Shown in pieces: positions 10,637-10,779 of a stretch of DNA of 10,779 nt. This stretch comes from Claveliimonas intestinigallinarum (GTDB lineage: Bacteria; Bacillota; Clostridia; Lachnospirales; Lachnospiraceae). Below the pieces are notes generated by a model. It was not told the origin of the DNA and made no database searches. It saw nothing but the letters and a program-made list of their open reading frames with translations. The stretch is taken from positions 1 to 10,779 of the forward strand of contig DXED01000038.1 of assembly GCA_019115145.1 (NCBI GenBank), in the 5' to 3' direction. The stretch's first letter is position 1, and each line of letters starts with the position of its first letter. A program made the translations under genes and the position numbers.

Positions 10637-10779
10637 CTTTCTTATCTTCATGTACCTTCAAAACCACATACAAGAAATCTTATCTATCTTCCATCTTTCT
10701 TCCCGAACCGTGCGCTGCACTCACTTGAGGAAGTTCGAGCCACTTTGTGTCTCGAACAAGCTTCACACTAAGCTCAGCC
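10637..10779 (-). other. Structured non-coding flank, possibly rRNA-operon trailer
   Basis: No convincing gene is seen in these 143 bases. Two hairpins stand side by side: CTTCC...GTGC-GCT-GCAC...GGAAG (10699-10733) and GTTCGAG-C-CAC-TTT-GTG-T-CTCGAAC (10733-10757). Read on the minus strand, the part TTGTATGTGGTTTTGAAGG resembles, from memory, spacer sequence around 23S/5S rRNA genes of Lachnospiraceae, and the strong terminator at 10611-10636 would fit the end of such an operon. No rRNA or tRNA gene can be identified inside the window, so this is only a suggestion. Confidence 0.25.

Noticed and set aside
10680..10779. End of a group II intron
   Set aside because: The terminal hairpins lack the conserved domain V pattern (AGC start with GAAA-type loop), and no reverse transcriptase is visible.
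1..10779. CRISPR array, tRNA genes, insertion sequences or prophage parts
   Set aside because: No regularly spaced identical repeats, no cloverleaf with a TTCRA arm, no transposase or phage structural gene was found on either strand.

Overview
The window looks like a chromosomal segment of a gut clostridium, most likely a member of the Lachnospiraceae. It has GC-rich, codon-biased genes with AGGAGG-type ribosome binding sites and sigma-A promoters. It also carries a clostridial fermentation gene pair (pyruvate formate-lyase and its activase) and small clostridial type I toxin-antitoxin loci. The genus cannot be fixed from this sequence alone.

Left part (1-1405): the 3' half of a MATE-family exporter is followed by about 630 bases without a conventional gene. 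These bases are not empty. They hold an apparently complete type I toxin-antitoxin-like locus: a 30-residue membrane peptide on the minus strand facing a plus-strand antisense RNA, each with its own promoter and hairpin. Next to it is a second antisense RNA unit of the same design, whose facing toxin has no promoter and no normal start and looks decayed.

Middle left (1406-3565): a two-gene molybdenum-cofactor operon, moaC then a moeA-like gene, runs leftward from a good promoter with a hairpin in its leader. A 109-residue protein of unknown function runs the other way from the same intergenic space.

Centre (3568-6913): a strong promoter, a ZTP (pfl-type) riboswitch and its expression-platform terminator precede pflB, followed by pflA. 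Together they make formate plus acetyl-CoA from pyruvate. Formate is the one-carbon donor whose shortage as 10-formyl-tetrahydrofolate makes ZMP/ZTP accumulate, so the riboswitch closes a sensible feedback loop. A 17-bp hairpin that starts inside the end of pflA ends this operon and probably also the convergent gene.

Right part (6942-10779): all genes run on the minus strand. They are a DUF134-NifX-like fusion protein with a His/Cys repeat tail, a five-helix LTA-synthase-like membrane sulfatase, and a prolyl-tRNA editing deacylase. The deacylase reading frame is open through terminator-like hairpins at both ends and lacks a normal start codon. The last 140 bases hold stacked hairpins and no convincing gene; they may be rRNA-operon flanking sequence, which would fit a contig edge.

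The best candidates for a second look are the tandem type I toxin-antitoxin units, the covarying ZTP riboswitch on pflB, and the metal-binding repeat tail of the DUF134-NifX protein.
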